Notes: generated by a model from the letters alone, not told the origin. Positions 19,157 to 29,001 are shown, numbered from the stretch's first letter. The stretch is DNA of 64,000 nucleotides from Sphingomonas sp. SORGH_AS_0950 (GCF_030818415.1 NZ_JAUTAE010000001.1:498501-562500); one strand, 5' to 3'. Numbers and translations: made by a program.

Positions 19157-19470
19157 GCGAGGTAGAACATCGGCGTCAGCGGGGCTTCGACCGGGCGATT
19201 GTCGGGCCGTACCTCCATCAGATCGGCCATATGGTCCCACCACCGCTGCATGACCGGCTGGCCGGGCAGCGTGTCGCGGCTATCGTCGGCATGCAGCCGC
19301 AGGACGGCGAACAGCGCGTTCGTCTCTTCGTCCAGGAAGATCGAATAGTCGTAAATGCCCGCCGCGCGCAGCGCCTCGACGAGTTCGGGCCAGATCGCGT
19401 CGTGGCGACGGCGATATTCCTCGGCCATGCCGGGCTTCAGCATCATGCGAAAGGCGATGGGCCGGGTCAT
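19153..19470 (-). CDS. rhaM: L-rhamnose mutarotase
   Basis: 105 residues, the normal size for RhaM. It interconverts alpha and beta anomers of L-rhamnose in the cytoplasm. Family features: [22 protein letters not shown] at the start, [19 protein letters not shown] in the middle, and [11 protein letters not shown] towards the end. Both neighbours overlap by ATGA: the esterase stop overlaps this start, and this stop overlaps the GH35 start. It supplies the anomer used by the L-rhamnose dehydrogenase encoded at 23463-24227. Confidence 0.9.
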   Translation of the reverse strand: MTRPIAFRMMLKPGMAEEYRRRHDAIWPELVEALRAAGIYDYSIFLDEETNALFAVLRLHADDSRDTLPGQPVMQRWWDHMADLMEVRPDNRPVEAPLTPMFYLA

Positions 19471-20435
19471 GCGTCGTCTCCTGGGATCTTCAGGCCGTGG
19501 CGGTGGGCGAAGGTCGCGAACCGGGCCAGCCAGGGATGCGGCGTGCCGTCGGGGGCGATCAGCCGGGGGCCGTGCCCGCCCGTTTCGACGATATGGAGTT
19601 CGGCCGGGCGGGGCAGCGCATGGACCGCCTGGAACATCGCAATGCTGTTGGCGACCCGCACGACGGGGTCGTCGGCGGCATGGCCCAGAAAAGTCGGCGG
19701 CATGTCGGCGGGGAGGTCCTGCTCCGCCGAATAGCGTGCTGCCCGCTGCGCATCTGCGTCCCGGCCGAGCAGCTCGCGCTTCGACTGGGCGTGCGCGAAG
19801 GGCTGGGCCATGGTGATGACCGGGAAGAGCAGTCCGACGGTGAGAAGCGTCGTCGGCTGCGTATCCATGGCGTCGATCGGGCCATAGGTGACGAGCGCCG
19901 ATCGCGCCGCCAGCCGCGCGGCCAGATGCCCGCCCGCCGAAAAGCCCATCGCGGCGATGTTGGTCGGATCGATGCCCCATTCGCCCGCGCGGGCCCGAAT
20001 GACCCGAAGCGCGCGCTGTGCATCCTGAAGCGGCGCGTCCGGCCCGGCGGCCCAGCCGTCGTGCGGCAGGCGATAGAGCAGGTCGAACGCCGTCACACCC
20101 TGCGCGGCGAACCAGCGTGCGACCGGCGAAGGCTCGCGTCCTACCGCCACACGGGCATAGCCGCCACCGGGGATCAGCAGCACCGCCGCCCCGGTCGGTC
20201 GCGCGGCGGGGCAGACGGTCAGCATCGGGGTCGCGACATGCGGCCAGGCGATGTCGTCGGCGGGGCCGTTGGGCGAGCGCTGGACGAAGGCGTCCGCGAC
20301 CGCCGGGCTGGGCATCCCCGGCGGTGAGCCTGGCCAGATCGGAAAGCGCCGCGGGGCAGGGGCGGCAGTCGCGATTCGGGGCGTGGCGACCATCGACAGT
20401 CCGGCGGCGATCAGGGTGCGGCGGTCGAGGGGCAT
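19467..20435 (-). CDS. Alpha/beta-hydrolase acetylesterase, secreted
   Basis: 322 residues. N-terminus [19 protein letters not shown] is a Tat-like signal. The hydrolase fold shows an oxyanion-hole [11 protein letters not shown], nucleophile GFSAGGH, acid in AADDPVV and histidine in ETGGHG. It resembles the bacterial xylan/pectin acetylesterases of the Axe/BD-FAE kind. In this locus it probably removes acetyl groups from RG-I. ATG 20435 follows the CE12 stop by 2 bases; the frame also offers TTG 20441, but ATG is preferred. Confidence 0.8.
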   Translation of the reverse strand: MPLDRRTLIAAGLSMVATPRIATAAPAPRRFPIWPGSPPGMPSPAVADAFVQRSPNGPADDIAWPHVATPMLTVCPAARPTGAAVLLIPGGGYARVAVGREPSPVARWFAAQGVTAFDLLYRLPHDGWAAGPDAPLQDAQRALRVIRARAGEWGIDPTNIAAMGFSAGGHLAARLAARSALVTYGPIDAMDTQPTTLLTVGLLFPVITMAQPFAHAQSKRELLGRDADAQRAARYSAEQDLPADMPPTFLGHAADDPVVRVANSIAMFQAVHALPRPAELHIVETGGHGPRLIAPDGTPHPWLARFATFAHRHGLKIPGDDA

Positions 20436-20437
20436 CG

Positions 20438-21637
20438 TCAATTCCCCGCAGGTCGTTCGCTGCTGCGCATCCCGCTGGCCGCCAGACGAAAGGTCTCGGG
20501 GGCGGGCGGATGGCTCGGGTCGAAAGGCGGCAGGTCGCCTCGGACGAAGCGGGCGAGCGAGCCTATCGCCCGCATCCGCTCCGCCACGTCGCGCGCCAGG
20601 ACCCAGGCGCCGTAATTGTCATGATGGGTCGCGTCACGACCCTGATCGTTGAAGGCCAGCGGCGCGCGATCCTTGCCCAAGGCTTCATAGAAACTGATGG
20701 AGTCCGCATTCAGGTCGATCACCGGCACCGCCGCCTCGGCCGCGACCGCGCGAACGGCGGCGGGATAGTCGCCCAGGCTGGGCCGGATATGCCCGTCCGC
20801 GCTCCATTGCCGCCGCTCGGGCGAAGTCACCAGGATCGGCGTCACCCCGCGCCGCCGCAATTCGGCAATATAGGTGCGCAGATAGGCGCGATAGGTCGTC
20901 GCGGCGTCGGCATAGGTCTGCGGCCACAGGGCTTTCTGGTCGTTATGCCCGAACTGGATCATCGCGATATCGCCGGGTCTGGCGCTGGCCAGCACCTTGT
21001 CCAGCCGAAGTTCGGTCAGGAAGGATTTGAGCGTCTCTCCCGACTCCGCATGATTGGCGACCGCGATGGTCGGCGTCAGGAAGGCGGGCAGCATCTGGCC
21101 CCAGCTCGCGGCCGGTTCGGCGGGTTGGTCGGTCACGGTCGAGTCGCCCAGCAGAAACAGGGTCGGGACCTCGACAGGGGTGACGCTGACGCGGCGAAGC
21201 GCGGGCGCCGGGCCCAGTATCTCCAGCGTCAGCCGATCGTCCCAGGTGAACGACCCGATCTCGCGCGGCTTGAGCCGCACGGCATCGCCGCCCGGCGCGT
21301 TGGCGGGCGGGGGCGCGAGCGCGGGGGTGCGGACATTCACGATGAAGCGCCGGGTGACGAACTCGCCCGCGCGTGTCCGAACCGCCTCCAGCATCAGGCG
21401 GCGGCTCTCGGCCTTGATCGTGGTGTCGCTCGCGCGGGCGGGATCGCCCAGCGTGACGGTCACGGCATAATTGCCTGGCGGCACCGCGACCGAAAAGAGG
21501 TGCGGATCGGCCTCGAACCCGTGATCGCCGTCGAAGCGGTGGTCGGCGTTCGCGGCCATGACGAAGTCCCGCACCGGCGCCTGTGCCGTGGCCATCGCCG
21601 ACCCCGCCAGCGCCGCCAGGGCGATCAGCCGGCGCAT
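20438..21637 (-). CDS. Rhamnogalacturonan acetylesterase, CE12 (with N-terminal extra domain)
   Basis: 399 residues. Signal peptide [19 protein letters not shown] is followed by a beta-rich domain of about 130 residues (a CBM-like or galactose-binding-like appearance). The SGNH hydrolase domain then has block [12 protein letters not shown] (Ser), [12 protein letters not shown], block III FGHNDQK and a late [10 protein letters not shown] segment with the Asp/His pair. CE12 enzymes deacetylate galacturonate in RG-I. ATG 21637 overlaps the second CE12 gene by 13 bp. Confidence 0.85.
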   Translation of the reverse strand: MRRLIALAALAGSAMATAQAPVRDFVMAANADHRFDGDHGFEADPHLFSVAVPPGNYAVTVTLGDPARASDTTIKAESRRLMLEAVRTRAGEFVTRRFIVNVRTPALAPPPANAPGGDAVRLKPREIGSFTWDDRLTLEILGPAPALRRVSVTPVEVPTLFLLGDSTVTDQPAEPAASWGQMLPAFLTPTIAVANHAESGETLKSFLTELRLDKVLASARPGDIAMIQFGHNDQKALWPQTYADAATTYRAYLRTYIAELRRRGVTPILVTSPERRQWSADGHIRPSLGDYPAAVRAVAAEAAVPVIDLNADSISFYEALGKDRAPLAFNDQGRDATHHDNYGAWVLARDVAERMRAIGSLARFVRGDLPPFDPSHPPAPETFRLAASGMRSSERPAGN

Positions 21638-22440
21638 GACGGCCCGCCCGCGGCTGTGGCGCGGGTCAGGCTCGCGCGCTTCTTCAGCACATGGCGGGCG
21701 ATCGGCAAATGGGTGCTCGCCAATCCGCCCGCGACCAGATCGGCGATACGGCGCGCGCCCAGCTCGCTGAAATGGGTGTCGTCGTCCACCGCCTCGGCAA
21801 AGCCGGGCAGGCCCTCGCCCTTCGCATAATGGAGATAATAGACCCGCGATCCGTCCGGCCCGAGCCCGTCGATCCAATGTTCCGACAAGGCGGCCAGGTC
21901 GATCAGGGGCACATGTTCCTGCGCCGCCACCCGCCTGGCGGCGTCCGAATAGGTGGGGAAGCTGGGCACGACATGCCCGTCCTTGAATGCGCGACGCGTG
22001 ACCGGGGTCAGCAGCACCGGCCGGGCTCCGGCGGCGCGTGCGACCGCGATGAACCGTTTCAGATTACTCTCATATTCGGGAATGGGGGCATAGCGTTCGG
22101 GCTTCGCCTGGTTGGCGTCGTTATGCCCGAACTGGATCAGCAGCGTGTCGCCGGGGCGCAGGTCGCGGGCGATCGCGTCCAGCCGCCCTTCCGCCATGAA
22201 ACTCTTGGTGCTGCGCCCCGCCATCGCATGGTTGGCGATAGTCACCTCGGGCCCGAAGGCGCAGCGGAGCATCGTGCCCCATCCCGATTGCGGATATTTG
22301 TCGGGCCGATAGTCCTGCGCAGTGGAGTCGCTGGCGATGAACAGCCGTGCCGGGGGCAGGGGAGCGGGGGATGCGCCGACGGTCAGCAACGACGCGCAGG
22401 CCGCCCCTATCCTGACAGCCGTCCGATGACGCTTCGTCAT
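21625..22440 (-). CDS. Rhamnogalacturonan acetylesterase, CE12 (short form)
   Basis: 271 residues with a signal peptide (MTKRHRTAVRIGAACASLLTVGASP). SGNH/GDSL blocks: FIASDSTAQDY, NHAMAGRSTKSF, IQFGHNDANQ and DDDTHFSELGA. It lacks the extra N-terminal domain of its downstream neighbour, so the two paralogues may act on different acetyl positions or chain lengths. It is the first gene of a minus-strand operon that runs through CE12, esterase, RhaM, GH35, GH105 and MFS with overlaps or gaps of 20 bp or less. A perfect 8-bp inverted repeat lies 51-75 bp upstream. Confidence 0.85.
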   Translation of the reverse strand: MTKRHRTAVRIGAACASLLTVGASPAPLPPARLFIASDSTAQDYRPDKYPQSGWGTMLRCAFGPEVTIANHAMAGRSTKSFMAEGRLDAIARDLRPGDTLLIQFGHNDANQAKPERYAPIPEYESNLKRFIAVARAAGARPVLLTPVTRRAFKDGHVVPSFPTYSDAARRVAAQEHVPLIDLAALSEHWIDGLGPDGSRVYYLHYAKGEGLPGFAEAVDDDTHFSELGARRIADLVAGGLASTHLPIARHVLKKRASLTRATAAGGPSCAG

Positions 22441-22490
22441 GCACCCGCTCCCTCGCCCTGTCGTGGACCTGTTTCGATCCGCTTTCCTAA

Positions 22491-22515
22491 ACTATGTGCC
22501 GATATCCCACATAGT
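22491..22515. promoter_or_regulatory. Inverted repeat upstream of the CE12-to-MFS operon
   Basis: ACTATGTG (22491-22498) and CACATAGT (22508-22515) are perfect inverted arms with a 9-base spacer, 51-75 bp upstream of the first gene of a seven-gene operon. The next 25 bases also contain two copies of TTGGAAT. The symmetry suits a dimeric regulator; which protein binds is unknown. Confidence 0.45.
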
Positions 22516-22544
22516 GCAAGAGGGTTTTGGAATTTGGAATAGGG

Positions 22545-23348
22545 TCAGCGGCGATCTTTTTCCCGCCAACCCAAGTCGCGACTGATCGCATGCGCGGTGC
22601 CCAGCACATCGCCGGTCAGCGCGGTCATCCGCTCGTCCGACATATATTGCGCGGCGCTCGACACGCTGATCGCGGCGACGATACGACCGCTGGCGTCGCG
22701 GATCGGAGCGGCGACACAGCGTATCTGATCCTCGTTCTCCTCCAGGTCATAGGCGCAGCCCAGCCCCACATAGCCGCGCATCCGCTCCAGCCAGACGTCA
22801 TAGTCGGGCGCATGCGGATCGCCCGCTCGCTCGTCGTCGAAACGCTGGCGCCAGTGCTTCGCCTCGTCGTCCAGCATCAGTGCCTTGCCCAGCCCGGTGG
22901 AGGTCATCGGCTGGCGATCTCCCACGCGGCTGGAGATGTCGACGCGGCGGCGACCGGGGATCTTGTCGAGATACAGCGCCTTGTCGCCGTCGCGGACGCC
23001 CAGATGGACCGTGTCCTCGGACGCGGCGGCCAGCGCCTCGATATGATCGCGCCCGATCTGGACGACATCGGCCTGCTGCTGCGCCAGAAACCCCAGTTCG
23101 AGCAGCTTCGGCCCCAGGCGATAGCCCTGGCGCGGCGTGAAGATCAGGAAGCGCCGGTCGATCAGCGCGCTGGCCAGCCGATGCGTCGTGCTGCGCGTCA
23201 GCCCCAGCCGCTCGGCGAGTTCGGCCAGCGCGATCGGGCGGTCGGACACCTCGTCGATCAGGTCGAGCCCGCGCAACAGGGTCTGGCTGCCCGTCGGGCC
23301 CTTGGTCTCGCCGGTTTCGGTCTTGGGGGATTTGGCGGATGCGGGCAT
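22545..23348 (-). CDS. IclR-family transcriptional regulator
   Basis: 267 residues: an N-terminal winged helix (SQTLLRGLDLIDEVSD, LAELAERLGLTRSTTHRLASAL) and a C-terminal IclR effector domain (DVVQIGRDHIEALA, TSTGLGKALML, CAYDLEENEDQIRCVAAPIRD, AAISVSS). ATG 23348 has GGAGAAGA upstream; the in-frame extension to 23396 would run over the probable operator. Its position between the depolymerization and rhamnose genes makes it the likely controller of the locus, responding to a pectin or rhamnose breakdown product as KdgR-type IclR proteins do. A CCATATTGTGG sequence 45 bp upstream suggests self-regulation. Confidence 0.85.
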   Translation of the reverse strand: MPASAKSPKTETGETKGPTGSQTLLRGLDLIDEVSDRPIALAELAERLGLTRSTTHRLASALIDRRFLIFTPRQGYRLGPKLLELGFLAQQQADVVQIGRDHIEALAAASEDTVHLGVRDGDKALYLDKIPGRRRVDISSRVGDRQPMTSTGLGKALMLDDEAKHWRQRFDDERAGDPHAPDYDVWLERMRGYVGLGCAYDLEENEDQIRCVAAPIRDASGRIVAAISVSSAAQYMSDERMTALTGDVLGTAHAISRDLGWREKDRR

Positions 23349-23391
23349 GGAAACATCTTCTCCTGACGCGCCGCATTTGCTGCCAGCGCGT

Positions 23392-23405
23392 ACCATATTG
23401 TGGAA
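23392..23405 (+). promoter_or_regulatory. Operator-like motif upstream of IclR gene
   Basis: CCATATTGTGG (23393-23403) is identical, in inverted orientation, to the 11-mer between the TonB receptor and PL11 genes. It lies about 45 bp upstream of the IclR start codon, where an autoregulatory site would be expected. Confidence 0.4.
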
Positions 23406-23462
23406 GTGTTTGCCTTTCTCACGTCCGCATGTCGAGGGGAAAGCGCCATCCCCCGCCCGCGC

Positions 23463-24227
23463 CTATTGCAGGTTCACGAATGCGCCGCCATCGACCAGCA
23501 ACGCCGCGCCGGTCACATAGCGCGCCATGTCGGAGGCCAGGAAGACGGCGGGTCCGACCATATCCTCCGGCACGCCCAACCGGCCCAGCGGCACGCGGCC
23601 CTCCATATAGCGACGCTTGGCCTCGTCGGCCAAATCCTCCTTGTTGATTTCGGTCAGGATGGTGCCGGGAAGCAGCGAGTTGCAGCGTATGGCATGGCGC
23701 CCCAGCGCGATCGCCGCCGATTGCATCAGCGAGTGCAGGCCCGCCTTGGTCGGGGTATAATGGGTCTGAAATTCGCCGCCGACCAGCGCCGAGATGGAGG
23801 AGACCGCGATGATCGATCCGCCATGCCCTTGCTCGACCATCTGCCGCGCCGCCGCCTGGCACATATAATAGCCGCCATGCAGGTTGACCCGCATCGTCCG
23901 CTCGAACGTCTCGACCGGCATGTCGAGGAAGCCGTGGAACGGACAGATGCCCGCGTTGGACACCATGACGTCGACCTTGCCCAGCGCCTTCGCCGCCTGC
24001 GCGATGAAGTCGGTCGCGGTGGTGGGATCGGCGACGTCGCCCTGGATGGCGACCGCGCGCCGTCCATGCGCCTCGATCCCCGCGACGCATTGGGCCGCGC
24101 CGTCCGAATCGCGCGCATAGTTGATCGCGACGTCGGCGCCATGTTCGGCCGCGCCGATCGCGATCGCCCGGCCGATCCCCGTGGAGGCACCGGTGACGAC
24201 GACGGTCTTTCCTTCCAGCAGCTTCAC
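23463..24227 (-). CDS. L-rhamnose 1-dehydrogenase (SDR family)
   Basis: 254-residue short-chain dehydrogenase: cofactor motif TGASTGIGRAI, NNAG-equivalent SNAGICPF, catalytic Ser-Tyr-Lys as SSISALVG...YTPTKAG, and a VDGGAF C-terminus. Located with the lactonase, dehydratase, keto-acid dehydrogenase and hydrolase, it is best read as the first step of non-phosphorylated rhamnose catabolism (LRA1 type), giving L-rhamnono-lactone. GTG 24227 is chosen because GAGGAG stands 7 bases before it; ATG 24242 is the alternative. It is divergent from the dehydratase operon. An SDR alone cannot prove the substrate. Confidence 0.75.
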   Translation of the reverse strand: MKLLEGKTVVVTGASTGIGRAIAIGAAEHGADVAINYARDSDGAAQCVAGIEAHGRRAVAIQGDVADPTTATDFIAQAAKALGKVDVMVSNAGICPFHGFLDMPVETFERTMRVNLHGGYYMCQAAARQMVEQGHGGSIIAVSSISALVGGEFQTHYTPTKAGLHSLMQSAAIALGRHAIRCNSLLPGTILTEINKEDLADEAKRRYMEGRVPLGRLGVPEDMVGPAVFLASDMARYVTGAALLVDGGAFVNLQ

Positions 24228-24322
24228 GGCCTTGCTCCTCATCCTGTCCACCGGCTCACCTCGGCCATCGGTTTTCGCAAAACAACCGATTGACGCCCGA
24301 AGTCTCAACAATTAGCATCCTA

Positions 24323-24334
24323 TTCCATAAAGTG
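24323..24334 (+). promoter_or_regulatory. Variant operator-like motif in the divergent rhamnose promoter
   Basis: TTCCATAAAGTG keeps the CCATANNGTG core of the motif found upstream of the IclR and TonB receptor genes. It sits in the AT-rich 175-bp gap between the divergent rhamnose dehydrogenase and rhamnonate dehydratase genes. Confidence 0.3.
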
Positions 24335-24402
24335 AGAAAGTAAAGCCGGGAGGATCGGATGCGGGGCGGTGGCCGAACGACGCAAGCCAGCGAGGGTGGG
24401 CG

Positions 24403-25590
24403 ATGACCCTCTCGCGGATCAAGCATGTCCGTGCCTTCGTCGCGCGCGGTGCGGGCGCGGATTATCACGATCAGGGCGCGGGCCATTGGATCGACGACCA
24501 CATCGCCACGCCGATGAGCCGCTATCCCGAATATCGCCAGTCGCGGCAGAGTTTCGGCATCAACGTGCTGGGCACGCTGGTCGTGGAGATCGAGGCGGAG
24601 GACGGCACGATCGGCTTCGCGGTGACGACCGGGGGTGAGCCTGCGGCCTATATCGTCGAGAAGCACCTCGCCCGCTTCCTTGAAGGACGCTCTCCGGTCG
24701 AGGTCGAGAAGATCTGGGACCAGATGTATTTCTCGACCCAATATTATGGCCGCAAGGGCCTGGTCGTGAATGCGATTTCCGGTGTCGACCTGGCGCTGTG
24801 GGATCTGCTGGGCAAGCTTCGCGGCGAGCCGGTCTATCACATGCTGGGCGGCGCGGTGCGCGACGAGCTCCAATTCTACGCCACCGGCGCCCGGCCCGAT
24901 ATCGCGCGGGAACTGGGCTTCATCGGCGGCAAGCTGCCGCTCCACCACGGTCCCGCCGAGGGGCTGGAGGGAATGGAGAAGAACATCGCCCTGCTCGCCG
25001 ACATGCGGGCCAAGTGCGGCGACGATTTCTGGCTGATGTACGACTGCTGGATGGCGCTCGACCTCGATTATGCCACGCGGCTCGCGCATCGCGCCTGGAA
25101 CGAATGCGGCCTGAAATGGATCGAGGAGGCGCTCAGCCCCGACGACTATTGGGCCTATGCCGAATTGCGCAAAAAGGCACCGCCGGGCCTGCTGGTCACC
25201 ACTGGCGAGCATGAGGCGACCCGTTGGGGTTTCCGGATGCTGATCGACATGGGCTGCTGCGACATCATCCAGCCCGATGTGGGCTGGTGCGGCGGCGTGA
25301 CCGAGCTGATCAAGATCGCCAACTATGCCGACAGCCGGGGCGTGATGATGATCCCGCATGGCTCATCGGTCTATAGCTATCATTTCGTCATCACCCGGCA
25401 CAATTCGCCCTTCGCCGAATTCCTGATGATGCACCCGGGCCCGACCGAGGTGGTGCCGATGTTCGCGCCGCAACTGCTGGGCGAGCCGGTGCCGCAAAAT
25501 GGCCGTATCCGGGCCAGTGCGCTCGACAAGCCCGGCTTCGGCGTCGAACTCAACGCCGACGTGCCGCTTCACCGCCCCTATACCCATTGA
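24403..25590 (+). CDS. L-rhamnonate dehydratase (enolase superfamily)
   Basis: 395 residues. Dehydrates L-rhamnonate to 2-keto-3-deoxy-L-rhamnonate in the cytoplasm. RhmD-type features: N-terminal [12 protein letters not shown], the [18 protein letters not shown] capping domain, [19 protein letters not shown], the metal-ligand run [30 protein letters not shown] and the C-terminal [13 protein letters not shown] containing the RhmD-type histidine. First gene of a plus-strand operon of seven metabolic genes; GAGGGTG lies upstream of ATG 24403. The rhamnose dehydrogenase is divergent. Confidence 0.9.
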   Translation: MTLSRIKHVRAFVARGAGADYHDQGAGHWIDDHIATPMSRYPEYRQSRQSFGINVLGTLVVEIEAEDGTIGFAVTTGGEPAAYIVEKHLARFLEGRSPVEVEKIWDQMYFSTQYYGRKGLVVNAISGVDLALWDLLGKLRGEPVYHMLGGAVRDELQFYATGARPDIARELGFIGGKLPLHHGPAEGLEGMEKNIALLADMRAKCGDDFWLMYDCWMALDLDYATRLAHRAWNECGLKWIEEALSPDDYWAYAELRKKAPPGLLVTTGEHEATRWGFRMLIDMGCCDIIQPDVGWCGGVTELIKIANYADSRGVMMIPHGSSVYSYHFVITRHNSPFAEFLMMHPGPTEVVPMFAPQLLGEPVPQNGRIRASALDKPGFGVELNADVPLHRPYTH

Positions 25591-25600
25591 GGATTTTCGC

Positions 25601-26464
25601 ATGAAACTCTGCCGTTATGGTCCGAAGGGCGCGGAAAAGCCCGGTCTCGTCGATGCGCAAGGTCGGATCCGCGACCTGTCCGGCGTGATCGATGACGTCA
25701 CGCCCGCCACCATCACGCCCGAAGCACTGGAACGCTTGCGCACGGTCGATCCCGAAACGCTGCCGCTCGTCGAGGGTGATCCGCGCTACGGCGTCCCCGT
25801 CGCCGGGATCGGCAAGTTCATCGCCATCGGCCTGAACTATGCCGATCATGCCAAGGAATCGGGACTGAAGCCGCCGCCCGAGCCGATCTTCTTCACCAAG
25901 GCGATCTCGTGCCTGACCGGCCCCAACGACCCCGTGATGATCCCCAAGGATGCCGAGAAGACCGACTGGGAGGTCGAACTGGGCGTCGTGATCGGCACGA
26001 CCTGTCGCTATGTCGAGCAGGCCGATGCGCTGAACCACGTCGCGGGCTATGTCCTGGCGAATGACGTGTCTGAGCGCGCGTTCCAGAAAGAGCTTGGTAG
26101 TCAGTGGGATAAGGGCAAAGGCTGCGACACGTTCGGACCTGTCGGGCCATGGCTGGTCACGCCGGACGAGGTCGGCGATTGCCAGGAGCTGGACATGTTC
26201 CTGGACGTGAACGGACGGCGGATGCAGACCGGCAATACGCGGACGATGATCTTCCCGGTCGCCGAATGCATCGCCTATGTCAGCCGCTTCATTACCCTTC
26301 ATCCGGGCGACCTGCTGATTACCGGCACCCCGCCGGGGGTGGGCGAGGGGCAGAAGCCCGACAAGATCTTCCTCAAGCCCGGCGATACCATGCATTTGGG
26401 TATCGCGAAGCTGGGCGAGCAGCGGCAGACCTGCATCCCCTTTGCGATGGAACTGCCCGCGTGA
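25601..26464 (+). CDS. 2,4-diketo-3-deoxy-L-rhamnonate hydrolase (FAH family)
   Basis: 287-residue fumarylacetoacetate-hydrolase-fold protein. Visible family elements are IGLNYADHAKESG, PIFFTKAISCLTGPND, the metal-binding DWEVELGVVIG, GYVLANDVSERAFQ and LITGTPPGVGEG. In the Sphingomonas-type route (LRA6) this enzyme splits the diketo acid to pyruvate and L-lactate. ATG 25601 starts 10 bp after the dehydratase stop, and its own stop overlaps the next gene as GTGA. The context with a second SDR dehydrogenase supports this assignment over the aldolase variant; no KDR aldolase gene is visible. Confidence 0.85.
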   Translation: MKLCRYGPKGAEKPGLVDAQGRIRDLSGVIDDVTPATITPEALERLRTVDPETLPLVEGDPRYGVPVAGIGKFIAIGLNYADHAKESGLKPPPEPIFFTKAISCLTGPNDPVMIPKDAEKTDWEVELGVVIGTTCRYVEQADALNHVAGYVLANDVSERAFQKELGSQWDKGKGCDTFGPVGPWLVTPDEVGDCQELDMFLDVNGRRMQTGNTRTMIFPVAECIAYVSRFITLHPGDLLITGTPPGVGEGQKPDKIFLKPGDTMHLGIAKLGEQRQTCIPFAMELPA

Positions 26465-27210
26465 CCTTCTTCGAGGGGCGCTTTGCGGGGCGGTCCGCGA
26501 TCGTGACGGGGGCGGCATCGGGGCTGGGCCTCGAGGTCGCGCGGCGGATCGTCGCCGAGGGCGGATCGGTGGCGCTATGGGATGTCGATGGCGAGAAACT
26601 TGCGGAAGCGGCGGAGGATGCCGGTGCAACATATTGGCAATCCTTCGATATTGCCGATTGCCAGGCGGTCGAGCATGCCACCGTCGCCAGTGTGGCGGCG
26701 TTGGGCAAGCTCGATATCCTCATCTGTTCGGCGGGGATCACCGGCGCGACGGCCTGCGTCGAGGACTATCCGCTCGACAGTTGGCAACGGGTGGTCGAGA
26801 TCAATCTGAACGGCGTTTTCTATTGCTGCCGCGCGGTCGTGCCGCATCTGCTCGCGAACGGCTATGGCCGGATCGTCAACGTCGCGTCGGTCGCGGGCAA
26901 GGAGGGCAATCCCAACGCTTCGGCCTATTCGGCGACCAAGGCGGGGGTAATCGGTTTCACCAAATCGCTGGGCAAGGAACTGGCGGGCAAGGGGGTCATC
27001 GCCAACGCGATCACGCCCGCGACCTTCGAAAGCCCGATCCTCGCGCAACTGCCCAAGAGCCAGGTCGACTATATGCGCGGCAAAATCCCGATGGGGCGGC
27101 TGGGGCAGGTGAGCGAGACGGCGGCGATGGTGTGCTTCATGGCGTCGGAGGAATGCAGCTTCACCACCGCGGCGACCTTCGACACCTCGGGGGGGCGGAC
27201 GACCTTCTGA
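26461..27210 (+). CDS. 2-keto-3-deoxy-L-rhamnonate 4-dehydrogenase (SDR family)
   Basis: 249-residue SDR with cofactor motif TGAASGLGLEV, SAGITG, NVASVAG and catalytic YSATKAG. GTG 26461 overlaps the preceding stop (GTGA), and the product ends right where the lactonase starts (TGATG). The longer frame from 26149 reads through the hydrolase gene and is discarded. Position between the diketo-acid hydrolase and lactonase marks it as the LRA5-type enzyme oxidising C4 of 2-keto-3-deoxy-rhamnonate. Substrate inferred from operon context. Confidence 0.8.
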   Translation: MTFFEGRFAGRSAIVTGAASGLGLEVARRIVAEGGSVALWDVDGEKLAEAAEDAGATYWQSFDIADCQAVEHATVASVAALGKLDILICSAGITGATACVEDYPLDSWQRVVEINLNGVFYCCRAVVPHLLANGYGRIVNVASVAGKEGNPNASAYSATKAGVIGFTKSLGKELAGKGVIANAITPATFESPILAQLPKSQVDYMRGKIPMGRLGQVSETAAMVCFMASEECSFTTAATFDTSGGRTTF

Positions 27211-28112
27211 TGATCCCGTTCGTCGATGCGCATATCCATCTGTGGGACCTGGAGCGGCTGCGCTATCCGTGGCTGACGCCGCCCTTTGCGGATGATGGCC
27301 CCAACGGTTCGGTCGAGGCGATCGCCCGGACCTATCTCCCCGCCGATTACAGGCGCGAGATGGCGCGGTGGAATGTCGTCGGTGCGGTGCATGTCGATGC
27401 GGGCGCGCATCCCGGTGATGCGCTCAGGGAAACCGAATGGCTGGATGGCCTGGCCGATGCCGAGGGGCTCCCCGATGCGATCATCGCCTTCGCCGCGCTC
27501 GACGCTCCGGATCTCGACAGGATCCTGGCGGCGCAGGCCCGGCACCCCCGCGTGCGGGGCATCCGCCATATCGTCAACTGGCATCCCGATCCCCGGCGAA
27601 GCTATACCGAGCGCGACGTGACCCGCGACGCCGCCTGGCAGAGGGGCTTTGCCAGGCTGGCCGATCATGGCCTGTCCTTCGACCTGCAATGCTATCCGGG
27701 CCAGATGACCGCGCTGGCCGAACTGTTCGCCCGCCACCCGGATATTCCGGTGATCGTCAACCATGCGGGGATGGCGGTTCTGGATGACCCGGACGGCCCG
27801 GCCGAATGGCGGCGGGGACTGGCGGCGCTGGCGGCATGCCCGCAGGTGTCGGTCAAGCTGTCGGGCTTCGGCTTTGCCCGGCGCGACGCGACGCCGGCCT
27901 TCGTGCGTGACACGATCCGCACCGTGATCGACCTGTTCGGCACCGACCGCGCGATGTTCGCCAGCGACCTGCCGACCGACCGGCTGTTCGGCGCCATCGA
28001 TGCGCAGATGGACGCCTGTCACGCCGCCGTCGCCGACTTCAGCGAGGAAGACCGCCGCGCCCTATTCGGTCGCAATGCCGACCGCATTTATCGATTGGGG
28101 CTGGGCTGCTGA
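27210..28112 (+). CDS. L-rhamnono-gamma-lactonase (amidohydrolase 2 family)
   Basis: 300-residue TIM-barrel amidohydrolase: [17 protein letters not shown] at the N-terminus, [17 protein letters not shown] and MFASDLPTD carry the usual metal and catalytic residues. It would hydrolyse L-rhamnono-1,4-lactone from the dehydrogenase to L-rhamnonate (LRA2 type). ATG 27210 shares its first base with the stop of the preceding SDR. An upstream-extended frame from 26442 is only a shadow of that SDR. Confidence 0.85.
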   Translation: MIPFVDAHIHLWDLERLRYPWLTPPFADDGPNGSVEAIARTYLPADYRREMARWNVVGAVHVDAGAHPGDALRETEWLDGLADAEGLPDAIIAFAALDAPDLDRILAAQARHPRVRGIRHIVNWHPDPRRSYTERDVTRDAAWQRGFARLADHGLSFDLQCYPGQMTALAELFARHPDIPVIVNHAGMAVLDDPDGPAEWRRGLAALAACPQVSVKLSGFGFARRDATPAFVRDTIRTVIDLFGTDRAMFASDLPTDRLFGAIDAQMDACHAAVADFSEEDRRALFGRNADRIYRLGLGC

Positions 28113-28153
28113 CCGCGCCCGGCTATTCACGCAGGACCATCGGAGTTTCGAGC

Positions 28154-28996
28154 ATGTACGACCGCACCTACTACGCCACCCATCCCGACATGATGGCATG
28201 TGTGTCCAACGACGAATTGCGCGACCGTTATCTGATCCCGGACCTGTTCCGCACCGGCGAGTGCGTGCTGAACTATACCCATGCCGAGCGGTTTGTGATC
28301 GGCGGCGTCGCGGTGGGTGACGCCCCGGTCAAGCTGCCCGACCAGAAAGAGCCCGCATCGGCCGCCGGTCATCCTTTCCTCGAGCGCCGCGAGCTCGCCA
28401 TCGTCAATGTGGGCACCGCCGAGGGACGCGTGACGGTCGATGGCGAGGTCTTTGTGTTGGGTAACAAGGATTGCCTCTATGTCACGATGGGTGTTCGGGA
28501 AGTCCTGTTCGAAGGGCAGGGCGCCCGCTTCTATCTGGCGTCCTGTCCCGCGCATAAGGCGTTTCAGACCCGCAAGCTCGGCATTGCCGATGCCAACGCG
28601 CTGGAGCGCGGCAGCCTGACGGAATCCAACGAGCGCACCATCTTCCAGCTCGTCATCCCGGGCGTGTGCGACAGCGCACAGCTTGTGATGGGGCTCACCG
28701 TGCTCAAGCCCGGAAGCGTCTGGAACACCATGCCCCCGCACATTCACGAGCGGCGCAGCGAAATCTATTTCTATTTCGAACTGGACGATCTCGCCAACGA
28801 CCGGGTGATGCACTTCATGGGCGAAGGCGAGGCGACCCGGCATCTGGTCATCAAGAATGAGGAGGCGGTGATCTCACCGCCCTGGTCGATCCATATGGGG
28901 GCGGGGACCAAGGCCTATGCGTTCATCTGGGCGATGGCGGGCGAGAACCAGGATTATACCGACATGAACGTCCTCGACATCTGCCAGCTGGCCTAA
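28154..28996 (+). CDS. kduI: 5-dehydro-4-deoxy-D-glucuronate isomerase
   Basis: 280 residues, the normal length. KduI converts 5-keto-4-deoxyuronate, formed from unsaturated galacturonate released by GH105, to the 2,5-diketo compound. Two cupin halves are visible; the zinc site is in [18 protein letters not shown] (two His, Glu) with a further His in [11 protein letters not shown]-terminus [13 protein letters not shown] and C-terminus [13 protein letters not shown] are typical. It is 41 bp after the lactonase gene and 5 bp before kduD. Confidence 0.93.
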   Translation: MYDRTYYATHPDMMACVSNDELRDRYLIPDLFRTGECVLNYTHAERFVIGGVAVGDAPVKLPDQKEPASAAGHPFLERRELAIVNVGTAEGRVTVDGEVFVLGNKDCLYVTMGVREVLFEGQGARFYLASCPAHKAFQTRKLGIADANALERGSLTESNERTIFQLVIPGVCDSAQLVMGLTVLKPGSVWNTMPPHIHERRSEIYFYFELDDLANDRVMHFMGEGEATRHLVIKNEEAVISPPWSIHMGAGTKAYAFIWAMAGENQDYTDMNVLDICQLA

Positions 28997-29001
28997 GAGT
29001 C

